A stretch of DNA of 26,359 nt. It comes from Phycisphaerae bacterium (lineage in GTDB: Bacteria > Planctomycetota > Phycisphaerae > UBA1845 > UTPLA1). Below are positions 14,097-22,845 of this stretch, one piece after another; the first letter of the stretch is position 1; each line of letters starts with the position of its first letter. Below the pieces are notes generated by a model. That model had not been told where the DNA came from. It saw only the letters and a list, made by a program, of their open reading frames with translations, and searched no databases. The translations under genes were made by a program, and so were the position numbers. The DNA lies in the NCBI GenBank assembly GCA_016935885.1, contig JAFGQA010000119.1, positions 1 to 26,359 of the forward strand, in the 5' to 3' direction.

Positions 14097-15614
14097 ATGA
14101 CCAGGGCAACGAATCTATCACTCAGTGCGGTAAACAAGCCCCGCAGGCTCGGTCAAGTGTTCACACCACGGCCCGTCGCCGACTGGATGGCCCGTTGGGT
14201 GTGTGCGATTGGGCCGCGACGTGTGCTCGATCCGGCCGTTGGGCGTGGCGTCTTCGTCGAAGCTGTTGAGGCGCTCCTCGGCGATGGCCGTCTGGCGACC
14301 ACGCCGCGCATCGACGCCTGCGAGATCGACGCCCGAACGCTGCACGACTTCGCCACCGCGCGTAGGTGCCCCGGGCAGCGTGCGTGGCCGGGTGAGCCGT
14401 CTCGGCGATGTGTCCCGGCGCCGCGCCGCTCGTCGGTCCACTGCCGCCAAGCGGATTTCATCACCGCCTGCTTTCGCGGAACGTACGACGCGATCATTGC
14501 CAACCCCCCATACATCCGCCATCACGCCATGCGCTACGACGAGGCGCTGCTGCGTACGTTCGACCGCATCTGCCGCCGCCGGCTTAGCCGGATGACCAAT
14601 CTGTACGGCCTGTTCCTCATCAAGATCTGGACGTTGCTCGGCCAAGGCGGCCGGGCCGCGGTCATCACGCCTGCCGAGTGGCTCAACGCCGACTTCGGCG
14701 TGCCCATCAAGGCGTACCTGCTGGAAGAAAACGCCATCGACGCGATCGTCCACTTCGACCATGCCGCCAACGTCTTCGACGGTGCACTGACCACCGCGGC
14801 CATCACGCTCCTTCGCCGTAGCCGAAGCGAGAAGGACCCCGTGAACCTGTGTCATGTCCGCAGTGTGAAGGCGTTGTCCGCCAGGACCCTCGAAGACGGC
14901 ACACGTGTTGATTCCGGCAACCTTGCTCCGCGCGTCAAGTGGACGCCGCTGTTTACGATTCGCAAAACAGGGAGCACGACCAGGTGTCCAAAGGGCACGG
15001 CCACGCGTCCAATCCTTGCTGACATTGCTCGATGCACTCGCGGCATCGCGACAGGGGCCAACGACTACTTCACGCTCCGCGAGTCAGACCGTCGCCTGTG
15101 GAAGATCGACCTCGCCGACCTCCGGCTCTGCATCACCAAGGCTCATCAAATCCCCGGCGACAGACTCGCCCGCACGGACGTTCAGCGCCTGATCGAAGCC
15201 GACCAGCGTATCTATCTGCTGCACCCCCGCCCGCGCCTGACGGCCGCCGTCAGGCGATACCTCGATGAAGGCCGCCGCCGCGGCATCGACCAACGCTACC
15301 TGCCGTCGCACCGCCCCGTCTGGTACATGCCAGAGCGCCGCGAGCCCGCCCCGGTTCTTGTGTCCGTTTTCGCCCGGGGCTCGTTTAGGTTTGTGCTTAA
15401 CGAGGCGGGCGTGCTGAACCTCACCGCCTATCACGCGATCTACCCGCGCACCTCGGGCCGGGCGTGCGTTCAGGCCCTTTTCGGATACGTGACCGGCCCC
15501 CAGGCCCACCGCCTTCTCCAAGACCACCGCCGCATCTATGCCGACGGCCTTCTCAAGCTCGAGCCCCGCGACGTGGAAGCACTCCCGATTCCGGACCAGT
15601 TGTGCCACCGCTGA
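14097..15614 (+). CDS. solitary N6-adenine DNA methyltransferase (TaqI-like class)
   Basis: The protein transfers a methyl group from S-adenosylmethionine to adenine in DNA. Counting from ATG 14097 (505 residues), motif X GQVFTP is at 19-24, motif I DPAVGRGVF at 45-53, an acidic CEID at 75-78 and catalytic motif IV NPPY at 136-139. The C-terminal half (from about 300) resembles a target-recognition domain with LPSHRPVWYM and ending LEPRDVEALPIPD, as in TaqI/Eco57I-type enzymes. An in-frame GTG at 14055 is an alternative start; neither start has a strong ribosome-binding site. No restriction endonuclease gene is adjacent. An Arg/Pro-rich stretch at about 90-119 is atypical. Confidence 0.85.
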   Translation: MTRATNLSLSAVNKPRRLGQVFTPRPVADWMARWVCAIGPRRVLDPAVGRGVFVEAVEALLGDGRLATTPRIDACEIDARTLHDFATARRCPGQRAWPGEPSRRCVPAPRRSSVHCRQADFITACFRGTYDAIIANPPYIRHHAMRYDEALLRTFDRICRRRLSRMTNLYGLFLIKIWTLLGQGGRAAVITPAEWLNADFGVPIKAYLLEENAIDAIVHFDHAANVFDGALTTAAITLLRRSRSEKDPVNLCHVRSVKALSARTLEDGTRVDSGNLAPRVKWTPLFTIRKTGSTTRCPKGTATRPILADIARCTRGIATGANDYFTLRESDRRLWKIDLADLRLCITKAHQIPGDRLARTDVQRLIEADQRIYLLHPRPRLTAAVRRYLDEGRRRGIDQRYLPSHRPVWYMPERREPAPVLVSVFARGSFRFVLNEAGVLNLTAYHAIYPRTSGRACVQALFGYVTGPQAHRLLQDHRRIYADGLLKLEPRDVEALPIPDQLCHR

Positions 15615-15933
15615 TTGGCTGACGGGGGTTTCTCGCCGCAGTGACGTGACTGCCGGGCCTCTGCTTCGATCGCAAGATTATTCAACTGCAACGATTGAGC
15701 CGATAGAGCCGTGGGAGTCCCAAAAGAGCCTCCGATCTTGCGAAAGAGCACCCGACCCCATACGTGTTTAGCGGGCATCAGGTCCTGGTGGACGCCTGAG
15801 CGCGCCGCCCCGGCAGGGGCGTAGGATAGTAGCCACCGATGGAGCGCAACGTAACACGTGGCAGTGGGTCGTGGGGACGGGATCGGTCAGTTACCGGCCG
15901 CCGGGCAAGCGCGTGTCAGACGGTGGGGCGATT
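15615..15933. other. convergent intergenic region with a 9-bp inverted repeat
   Basis: This region lies between the convergent methyltransferase and small lipoprotein genes. TCGCAAGAT (15670-15678) and ATCTTGCGA (15735-15743) form perfect arms enclosing 56 nt that include CCGTGGGAGTCCC. The structure may be a terminator or a structured RNA; no known riboswitch class is recognised. Nothing else is seen. Confidence 0.4.
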
Positions 15934-16281
15934 TCACTCGGCTTTCCCTTTCTTCCCGGTCAGCGGTGCGCGTACGGGCCCTTGACTTTCGGTGTCCACC
16001 GCATCGACGGGCTCCGAGAATGCCGGTGTGTAATCCTTCAGCGAGTTGCTCAATCGTCCGCGGTCGTACATGAAGTACTCGCCGTCGGGCGCGATTTGAA
16101 TGGAACGCACCTGCAACCCCTGCTGCTGGAGCCGGCGCACCGTCTCGATGATGAAATCACGCCGCGCCTCGGCCGCCTTCAGTTGCGCCTGATCGTCCTC
16201 CACGAATCCATGGTCATTCGCTGCACATCCAGCGCACAGCAGCATACATGAAGCCCCCAGCATGGCAATCCGTAAGCGCAT
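15934..16281 (-). CDS. small putative lipoprotein, unknown function
   Basis: This 115-residue protein has a basic start, a hydrophobic segment and a probable lipobox ending at Cys19 (MLLCAGC), suggesting export and membrane anchoring. Residues 25-75 are predicted helical (DDQAQLKAAEARRDFIIETV then RRLQQQGLQVRSIQIAPDGE); the tail is Pro/Gly/Lys rich. GGGAGG lies 8 nt before ATG 16281, an excellent ribosome-binding site. It is the last of three minus-strand genes (peptidase and large lipoprotein upstream). The family is not recognised. Confidence 0.7.
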   Translation of the reverse strand: MRLRIAMLGASCMLLCAGCAANDHGFVEDDQAQLKAAEARRDFIIETVRRLQQQGLQVRSIQIAPDGEYFMYDRGRLSNSLKDYTPAFSEPVDAVDTESQGPVRAPLTGKKGKAE

Positions 16282-16417
16282 GACATTACCTCCCTGGAGC
16301 CCGAGTCTTGCGAAGTACGATTATCAAGGGCGACGATGCTGCGGCCTTATTGCCGAAAGCCGCCCCCACATCCACGGATCTCGTGATACGGTCCCATTCA
16401 CCGCGACGACCATCTGT

Positions 16418-17563
16418 CTAGTAGCTCAGATCGATCTGGAACGTCTCATCCGTTTGCCCTCCAACAACATAGTTGAATCCATCCAAGAGCTCGAACGCTG
16501 GAATCATGAAAGCGCTACCGTCATTTGTACCCGCGATGTGCATACCTAGAAGCTTTGCCCCATCCAGGCTGACAACCGGTGAACCACTGTCCCCGCCCTT
16601 GGTCCGTCCGCTCAGTACCTTCGACTGTACGATCGGCACGGCCATGAAGACTCTCCCCAGGTCCTCATAGTCTATGCCTCGCTGTTCTGATTTCGTCCAG
16701 GTGCGCACCCACTTGGCTCTCTTGTCACCCTCAGGCGTCCATATCGTGTACGTGCGGCGTTCGATGTCACCTAAGTTGGTCCCGGTAGGCCGCCCGAACT
16801 TCTTGATCGCCGCCTGCAGCGGACTCCCAGTCTGTCTGACCTCGGCGAGTGCCGCATCGAAGCTGATCCGCAGCTTCTCACCGACTGCGAGCAGGCCGTA
16901 GATGCCCGTCACTTCCGCCAGCGCCGAACCGATCGGTGTGATCTTCCCGCCGGGACCGCTGGTTGTCCGGGAGACTTCCGCGCCGATGGGAAACGCGCGG
17001 GGACGAGTTCGCGTCATGCCGAAGACATGCCGGCAGCTAACGGCATACCGCGTGTCTGCGTTTGGGCGCTTGACGATGCATGTGATCACACCGGTCACCA
17101 ACTCGTTTCTGCCGGAGCGAGTCACGGCGATTTGCTCGTTTCTCTGGGCACGCGGCAGGTGCGTGCTATCACATTCCACGTCTGTGGGGACAGCGCACAG
17201 CATCCGCCTACGATCTACCGTGCAGTAGGTATAGAGGAACTCCGGGATTGTACCGGGCTGTCCAGGCTTGAGCCGGCGATTCTTCTTCTTGACGAGAAAC
17301 GTAACACACAACTGCCGCACCACGATTCGTTTGCCACCACGTTTCCTCGTTCGGTAACCGTAGGTAACGGCAAGCACATCTCGATAGGCCAGCCGGAGTT
17401 CCTCGGCCCGCGTGTCCACAAGCTCTTTGGCCGCAGCCATTTGCTTCTCGGCGTCGAGCGATCGCCACGTCTTTTTGGCCTCGCGCAGACGCTTCCCCTC
17501 CTCACGCTTGAATACGTCGTCGAGTTTCCTGGCTCGGGCTGCGTGCAATTGTCGTTCGCCCAT
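16418..17563 (-). CDS. trypsin-like (chymotrypsin-fold) serine peptidase
   Basis: From ATG 17563 the protein has 381 residues. The catalytic triad is visible: His179 in AVSCRHVFG, Asp236 in ISFDAALAEV, and Ser326 in GGDSGSPVV. GRPTGTNLGDIERRTY (257-272) and LLGMHIAGT (338-346) are further core strands. Residues 1-60 are charged and helical. Residues 60-130 match a segment often preceding this peptidase type (VLAVTYGYR...CVTFLVKKK...CAVPTDVE). No signal peptide is visible, so a cytosolic location is inferred. ATG 17563 has GGAG 8 nt upstream; a GTG at 17620 would add 19 residues. The substrate is unknown. Confidence 0.8.
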   Translation of the reverse strand: MGERQLHAARARKLDDVFKREEGKRLREAKKTWRSLDAEKQMAAAKELVDTRAEELRLAYRDVLAVTYGYRTRKRGGKRIVVRQLCVTFLVKKKNRRLKPGQPGTIPEFLYTYCTVDRRRMLCAVPTDVECDSTHLPRAQRNEQIAVTRSGRNELVTGVITCIVKRPNADTRYAVSCRHVFGMTRTRPRAFPIGAEVSRTTSGPGGKITPIGSALAEVTGIYGLLAVGEKLRISFDAALAEVRQTGSPLQAAIKKFGRPTGTNLGDIERRTYTIWTPEGDKRAKWVRTWTKSEQRGIDYEDLGRVFMAVPIVQSKVLSGRTKGGDSGSPVVSLDGAKLLGMHIAGTNDGSAFMIPAFELLDGFNYVVGGQTDETFQIDLSY

Positions 17564-17747
17564 CGTCAGTTCTCCGACGCTTGACACGAATCGCAGCCCC
17601 TCCTTGCCGGTGAGGGCCACACTACTGTAGACTATCGAGCCTCGTTGGCATCACCATGTCAGTAGCTTGCTCCACGATGTGCATGTGGCTTTGGCGTCTC
17701 TGGGTTGCCGGTGGGCCGGATCCGTCTCTCTCAAGAATGCCCCGGGC

Positions 17748-19502
17748 CTACTGCGAACGGGATATCTCGATTTCAGCATCTTTGATTGGGTTTTTTGTAA
17801 ATGTCCTTTGAGGGAACGCCTCTCTGGCTACGTCGTTGGCTACTCGGATGGTTTCTGTCTTCACGTCTCCTTCTGCAGGAGCACTTGTCGTTGGCGGTAC
17901 TGTAGGTGGCGCCAGAGTGACTTTCACTTCGTCGTTCCCTTCGTCGCGGGGCACGGCTCTGGTGATCTTGTACTTATATCCTGCCACGTCGATCTCCTTG
18001 TTGCGTAGATATCCACAGAGCCGCTCAAGTTCTGGTCGAGTGAGGCCGTCAAGCTCGACCCTCTCAGGTTCTTCCGCCGGCCGCACGGAGATCTCCTTCA
18101 ACGCCTTCAGCAGTGCGTCGATCTCGCCCTGGCGGGCGGCGCCGGCCTCACCGGTGGTGCCCGTCTTGTCGTACAGGTACTTGAACGGCGGGTTGCCCGG
18201 CTCGGTGGGCTTGATCGTCTCGATGGCCATATAGCGGAAAGTGTTGAAGCTGAGGTATTGATACGGGTAGCGCGGAACCGTATAGCTGCCGGCCTCGTTG
18301 GCCACCGCCAGTTGGGCGCGGCGAATCGCCTCCGGATCGTGTTCGCTTGCCCACTTGATCTTCGGGAAGAGCTTAAAAAGATCGAGGAAACAGTGGTCAG
18401 TCTCCTGATCGATAATCCGCTCCTGCAATTCGCGCGGCTTGATGACCGGGTACAATCCCTTGGCGGCATAATGCACCACGATGAATTTGAGGCTGACCGG
18501 CGTGCCCGCTCTTTGTGGCTCCATCTCGGCGCCGGCCTGGGCCCGGGGGATCATGGTGGTGCCGGGCGGCGGTGGCAGGTCGGGCAGCGCGGGAATCCCC
18601 AAGGCCGCCGTCGCCGCCGCTTGGGCCATGCGCATCGCCGTGTCGATGAGGTGGAAGATCCGGCGGTTCAGCTCGCTGTTGTCCGTCAGCGAATTGAAGC
18701 CTTGCAGGCTCCAGCCCTGGCCGAGGTTCAACATGAACTCGGCGTTGCCGAGCCCCGCCTGGCTCGAGACCACGTACTGTTCCTCGAAGTCCGGCAGATA
18801 GACCATGTCGAAGTTGCCGCGTAGCGGTTGATAGGCAAAGGCCATGTTATCGTTGGTGACGGCGCGTTTGTTGATGCCGGTTGGAGGTTGCGGTTCGCCC
18901 GCCGGGCCGATCAGTGACGCCGGTGCGTTGGCGGCGATCGGCGGCGGTCCTACGACGCCCACCGGCACCTTCGCGCCCTCCTCCAGTTGCGCCTTGGCAA
19001 TCTCGCCCACGGCCCGTTGTAACAGCCCGCTCTGCGCCTTCGCTGATGCCTCATACGCACGCTCGTCCGTGATGTAAGCCGTGGGAATCTCTGTGCGATC
19101 TTTCCCGCCGGCCATGTATCTGGCTAATCCACTCTCCGAGACGACCTCCTTAATCAACACGTACTTGCCGTCGGCGGAGACGACGCCGTTGGCCAGGTAG
19201 ATGTCTGTTCGAACGGGGAACGACTCAAACACGTTGACAAATGGCCGCGGCAGGTAGAAGCGGATGCCTTCCATCTTGTCGGCCTTGTGCTGCATCTTGT
19301 CCGTCCAGCGGACGTATTGCGTCGGCGTGGGGACCTTGCGGACCTTGACCTGGGCACAGCCGTTCACCACCGTGATGCCGACCGCGCCGACGAGCAGGGC
19401 GGGAATCCCCAAGCGAGACAGACGGCGACGCCGACTCGGGCGAGACACAACCATCTGACACCTTGACTTGTGGTGGTCCGGATTACTGGAACTTGCTGAC
19501 AT
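17748..19502 (-). CDS. large putative lipoprotein, unknown function
   Basis: From ATG 19502 (584 residues) the N-terminus is basic (RPSRRRRLSRL), then hydrophobic (GIPALLVGAVGITVVNGC), with a probable lipobox at Cys49. AGGAG lies 7 nt before ATG 19502; ATG 19454, with AAGG upstream, would give a more ordinary signal peptide. The mature part has no recognisable domain. It includes a Pro-rich segment (about 290-315), an aromatic region (TVPRYPYQYLSFNTFRYMAI), and a charged C-terminal third with VRPAEEPERVELDGLTRPEL. It is the first of three minus-strand genes, 184 bp upstream of the peptidase. The mixture resembles planctomycete-specific envelope proteins, but the function is not known. Confidence 0.75.
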   Translation of the reverse strand: MSASSSNPDHHKSRCQMVVSRPSRRRRLSRLGIPALLVGAVGITVVNGCAQVKVRKVPTPTQYVRWTDKMQHKADKMEGIRFYLPRPFVNVFESFPVRTDIYLANGVVSADGKYVLIKEVVSESGLARYMAGGKDRTEIPTAYITDERAYEASAKAQSGLLQRAVGEIAKAQLEEGAKVPVGVVGPPPIAANAPASLIGPAGEPQPPTGINKRAVTNDNMAFAYQPLRGNFDMVYLPDFEEQYVVSSQAGLGNAEFMLNLGQGWSLQGFNSLTDNSELNRRIFHLIDTAMRMAQAAATAALGIPALPDLPPPPGTTMIPRAQAGAEMEPQRAGTPVSLKFIVVHYAAKGLYPVIKPRELQERIIDQETDHCFLDLFKLFPKIKWASEHDPEAIRRAQLAVANEAGSYTVPRYPYQYLSFNTFRYMAIETIKPTEPGNPPFKYLYDKTGTTGEAGAARQGEIDALLKALKEISVRPAEEPERVELDGLTRPELERLCGYLRNKEIDVAGYKYKITRAVPRDEGNDEVKVTLAPPTVPPTTSAPAEGDVKTETIRVANDVAREAFPQRTFTKNPIKDAEIEISRSQ

Positions 19503-19910
19503 GATGATCTCCTGGAATTGACGGTCTCGTCTTCTTGGTACGGACGAACTGTCACCAGGCGTTGCCCGAGCGCTACACTCGCGCAAATACGCCCTGTTTG
19601 CCCCACGTCGACCCTGGGGCGACGCCGGTTCGTGGTGAGTCGCGCGTCATGAGTCTGCCCAGCCCGGCAAACCGTGCAAGTTACATACGTGACCGGCGGT
19701 GGATTGTCAATCGCTTATGGGTCCAACGTCAACAGCCACAAAATGTCCGATAATAGCATTGCTTCCCCGTTCAGAGTCGGTCAGCCACGTCTGCCCTCAT
19801 TCTCTCTTCCGACCCCTTCCAACGCCGCAACAGGTTGGCGTGCCCATTCCAAACTCATTGCGCGTTGAGCGTCGCGCCGATTACGTGGAAGGGACGAAAC
19901 CAGGACAGAG
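19503..19910. other. divergent intergenic region
   Basis: About 400 bp between the divergently transcribed large lipoprotein and the zinc-ribbon membrane protein, so promoters for both should lie here. On the minus strand TTGACA (19705-19710) and TATGTA (19682-19687) are spaced by 17 bp, a weak sigma-70 candidate about 180 nt upstream of the lipoprotein. No gene, RNA or repeat is recognised. Confidence 0.4.
19682..19710 (-). promoter_or_regulatory. weak sigma-70 promoter candidate
   Basis: On the minus strand a perfect -35 TTGACA (19710-19705) is followed after 17 bp by TATGTA (19687-19682), which matches only 3 of 6 -10 positions. It would drive the large lipoprotein gene with a long leader. 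In GC-rich DNA a TTGACA is uncommon, but the -10 is poor. Confidence 0.25.
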
Positions 19911-21179
19911 ATGCGGCGGGTTAGGATGACCAATACAACGCTCGACACAACCGAAGACGGCCCGCACGCGCTGACCGCACTTCGCCGGTCCCAGGATCAT
20001 TGCAGGCTGGACGCCGACCGCCTGGTCTTCTCGTCGTCGACTGAGCGCAACACCCTTCGCGAGGCCCGGCTCGACCGGATAGAGGCCGGTAAGAACAGGC
20101 TTTGGCGCGGCAGCCTGCGTGTGACTCAACTGGTCAATCTGCTTATGTTTTCCGCTTCGGCTCTCTTCATCATGTGGCGAGCCTGGGCGTACTGGGCCAC
20201 GGCGCTGGCTGCCGTCTTCGCGACCCTCGGCATGTGGGTCTTCGCCCGACGCATGACACCGCGCGAAGAGCGCCTGCGCCGGCTCATGGTTACGCTGGCC
20301 CGGCGGCGGCGGACCTGCGTCGTCTGCGGCTACCTGCTCAGGGATCTTACAGGGAGCAAATGCCCCGAATGTGGCGCTGGCTTTGACTCCCGTGACGATC
20401 GCCATATCCTCGCGCAAGAAACGCTGCACCTGTATTCGTCACGCGCCCGCTCCGTCTCTGCCGTTGTCAGCGTGTTTGTGCTCTTCTGGGTCTCCGCTTT
20501 GGCCCGTGGGAGCGTCTGGCAGGTCCACGTGGCGCTGGCCTTGGCGCTTCTGGCAGCATTCCACGTGCTTCACGCGCTGTGGATTCGCCAGGCTCGACGA
20601 ACCAAGCCCCGGAGCGACCCCGCCGGCACCCCACATTGCCCCGGCTGCGGCGGGGAGTTGCTACTCGAAACCTCTAATCGTCAATCGTCAATCTTCAATC
20701 GCCAATCTGTAATCCCCAATCCCCAATCGACAATCCTCCCCCGGGCCTGTCCTCGGTGTGACCGTCGCCTGACCTACGCCGATGTCTTCGTTCGCCCCGA
20801 CGTCCGCCGCCTTGCCGACCGTCGGGCACGCAGGCTCCAGTACCGCATGCTCGCGCTTCGCTGGGCGTTTCTCGTTGCCATCTTCGCGGGCTTGGCGTGT
20901 CTTGTCCGATTCGGCGGCGCGTTGCCTCGAATCCAGATGTTCGGCCTTGGCGGCTGGTCGTTCTATGTCAGCGTGATGCTCCCGGTGTTGACCTGGGTCA
21001 TGCTGATGACGGCTGTCCTTCGGTACCTGGCCAGGCGACAGCAACGCCGGCTGAAACTGCTGTTTGCTCAGATCGTTCCCCAATGCCCCCGATGCGGCGC
21101 CGGCCTTTCCGGGCAACCAGTGGGCCGGCCGTGCCCCACCTGTAACCGAGGCATCGACCCAATGTACATCCGCGGATAG
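19911..21179 (+). CDS. multi-zinc-ribbon membrane protein, unknown function
   Basis: The 422-residue protein alternates zinc ribbons and paired membrane segments. Ribbons: Cys136/139 with 151/154 (CVVCGYLLRDLTGSKCPECG), Cys243/246 with 280/283, and Cys392/395 with 408/411. Hydrophobic pairs lie at about 72-112, 182-223 and 315-372. The first ribbon pattern is characteristic of planctomycete proteins. Ribbon 2 is stretched by a translated short-word repeat (residues about 254-276), leaving 33 residues between its cysteine pairs where about 11 to 13 is normal. ATG 19911 follows AGGA by 5 nt; ATG 19926 is an alternative. It lies 120 bp upstream of asnS. Function is unknown. Confidence 0.8.
   Translation: MRRVRMTNTTLDTTEDGPHALTALRRSQDHCRLDADRLVFSSSTERNTLREARLDRIEAGKNRLWRGSLRVTQLVNLLMFSASALFIMWRAWAYWATALAAVFATLGMWVFARRMTPREERLRRLMVTLARRRRTCVVCGYLLRDLTGSKCPECGAGFDSRDDRHILAQETLHLYSSRARSVSAVVSVFVLFWVSALARGSVWQVHVALALALLAAFHVLHALWIRQARRTKPRSDPAGTPHCPGCGGELLLETSNRQSSIFNRQSVIPNPQSTILPRACPRCDRRLTYADVFVRPDVRRLADRRARRLQYRMLALRWAFLVAIFAGLACLVRFGGALPRIQMFGLGGWSFYVSVMLPVLTWVMLMTAVLRYLARRQQRRLKLLFAQIVPQCPRCGAGLSGQPVGRPCPTCNRGIDPMYIRG
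20671..20739 (+). repeat. short-word tandem repeat translated inside a zinc ribbon
   Basis: Nine or so degenerate copies of a 7- to 8-bp word (AATCGTC, AATCTTC, AATCGCC, AATCTGT, AATCCCC, AATCGAC) lie inside the zinc-ribbon gene. They remain in frame and encode SNRQSSIFNRQSVIPNPQST. They occupy the loop between the two CxxC pairs of ribbon 2. Confidence 0.9.
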
Positions 21180-21299
21180 GATGACCGCTTCTGGCTTGCG
21201 CCCTGGGTCTCTTCTGTCTCCGCTCCTCCGGGGCTGATCGGTAAAGACCGACAACTGAAAGTGGACTTCCAGTAGCTGGCAGCTTTCGAGAACAAGAAC

Positions 21300-22802
21300 A
21301 TGATCGCTGACATCAAGGACCTTCATCAACACGTCGGGCAGACCGTCACGCTGGAAGGCTGGCTGTACAATCGTCGCGATTCGGGCAAGATCGCCTTTCT
21401 AGTCGTTCGCGACGGGACCGGCCTGTGCCAGTGTGTCGTGTCCAGGTCGCCGGAAACGGAGTCGTTCTTCGAGCGGGCCCGGCGGTTGGGGCAGGAGACT
21501 TCGCTGCGCGTGACCGGCATCGTTCGGGCTGCTGAACGCCAAATCGGTGGGCACGAGCTGGACGTGACAGGCTTGGAGATCGTCGGCGAAAGCACAGACT
21601 ACCCCATCACGCCCAAGGCCCACGGCATCGACTTCCTGATGAAGCAACGACACCTGCACTTTCGCTCGCGGCGACAGTGGGCCATCCTCCGCGTCCGGCA
21701 CACGCTCATCGACGAAATCCGCGGCTACCTCAACCGCAACGGCTACACGCTGATCGACACGCCGATCTTCGCGCCGGCCGCGGGCGAGGGTGCCCAGACG
21801 CTTTTCGAGGTGGACTACTTCGGCGAGCCCGTCTATCTCGCCCAGACCGGCCAACTCTATGTGGAAGCCGCCTGCATGTCCCTCGGCAAGGTCTACTGCT
21901 TCGGTCCGACCTTCCGCGCCGAGAAGTCGAAGACGCGGCGGCACCTGACCGAGTTCTGGATGGTCGAGCCGGAGATCGCCTTCGCCGATCTCGACGCCGT
22001 GATCGAAATGGCGGAGGATTTCACGCATTCGATCGTCACGCGCGTGCTCCGGGACCACCGCGCGGAGCTGGATCTACTCGGTCGGGACATCGCACCGCTG
22101 GCGAAGGTCCAGAAGCCCTTTGCCCGGATCACCTACACAGAGGCCGCCGAGCTACTCCGCGGTGACAAAACGAAGGCACTGTTGGAAGGTGACTTGGCCG
22201 CCAAGAACGCCAGGATCGCCAAACTCAAGAAGATCATTCCGGAGAAGGAAGCCGAGTCGCAGTCGCAGGGCGTCAAACAGTGGAAGAAGGACAAGCTTGC
22301 TGCGGAGGTCATCTCCCACCGCGAGGAACTCGACGATCTGGAGACGGAGGTCAGGAACATCCCGCACCACATGGAATTGGCGGCCAGCTTCGAGTGGGGC
22401 AAGGATCTCGGCGGCGCGGACGAGACGATCATCAGCCGCCTGCACGACCGCCCCACCTTCGTCACACACTACCCGCGGGCGGTCAAGGCGTTTTACATGA
22501 AGAAGAACGCCGCCGACGCCAGGCTGGTGAACAACTTCGATCTGCTGGCCCCCGAGGGCTACGGCGAGATCATCGGCGGTTCCCAGCGCGAGGACGACTA
22601 TGACGACCTTCTGGAGCAGATCGGCGCAGAGGGCCTCGACCGCAACGACTACGAGTGGTATTTAGACCTACGTCGATATGGTACCGTGCCCCACGGTGGT
22701 TTCGGCCTCGGCGTCGAACGCACGCTGAGCTGGCTCTGCGGCCTCAAGCACATCCGCGAGACGATCCCGTTCCCGCGCATGATGGGCAAGTTCTACCCGT
22801 AG
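21300..22802 (+). CDS. asnS: asparaginyl-tRNA synthetase
   Basis: This class II enzyme charges tRNA-Asn with asparagine using ATP. The N-terminal OB-fold anticodon-binding domain covers residues 10-100 (VTLEGWLYNRRDSGKIAFLV). Motif 2 is at 201-225 (FGPTFRAEKSKTRRHLTEFW followed by MVEPE), and motif 3 at 464-481 (PHGGFGLGVERTLSWLCG). The fragments EPVYLAQTGQLYVEA and RRHLTEFWMVEPEIAF favour AsnRS over AspRS. Residues about 288-362 are a charged helical insert (AAKNARIAKLKKIIPEKEAE) not present in compact AsnRS. ATG 21300 has no strong ribosome-binding site. The adjacent genes are not functionally related. Confidence 0.93.
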   Translation: MIADIKDLHQHVGQTVTLEGWLYNRRDSGKIAFLVVRDGTGLCQCVVSRSPETESFFERARRLGQETSLRVTGIVRAAERQIGGHELDVTGLEIVGESTDYPITPKAHGIDFLMKQRHLHFRSRRQWAILRVRHTLIDEIRGYLNRNGYTLIDTPIFAPAAGEGAQTLFEVDYFGEPVYLAQTGQLYVEAACMSLGKVYCFGPTFRAEKSKTRRHLTEFWMVEPEIAFADLDAVIEMAEDFTHSIVTRVLRDHRAELDLLGRDIAPLAKVQKPFARITYTEAAELLRGDKTKALLEGDLAAKNARIAKLKKIIPEKEAESQSQGVKQWKKDKLAAEVISHREELDDLETEVRNIPHHMELAASFEWGKDLGGADETIISRLHDRPTFVTHYPRAVKAFYMKKNAADARLVNNFDLLAPEGYGEIIGGSQREDDYDDLLEQIGAEGLDRNDYEWYLDLRRYGTVPHGGFGLGVERTLSWLCGLKHIRETIPFPRMMGKFYP

Positions 22803-22845
22803 TTATTCGGGGTCGGTCGTCAGGCGTCGGCGCCGGCCGAGCCGG

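Noticed and set aside
13173..14121. Several long frames on both strands between flagellin and the methyltransferase
   Set aside because: Repeated peptides such as REGILGP and AGARIPSRI come from the hairpin units, and the same unit is read in several frames, which is the mark of non-coding repeats.
15699..15706. GCCGATAG resembling the sigma-28 -10 box GCCGATAA
   Set aside because: The base 15 nt upstream is ATTC, not TAAA, and the position is in a convergent gap with no gene to drive.
19746..19753. TCCGATAA resembling a sigma-28 -10 box before the zinc-ribbon gene
   Set aside because: The -35 position reads CGTC, not TAAA, and the gene is not flagellar.
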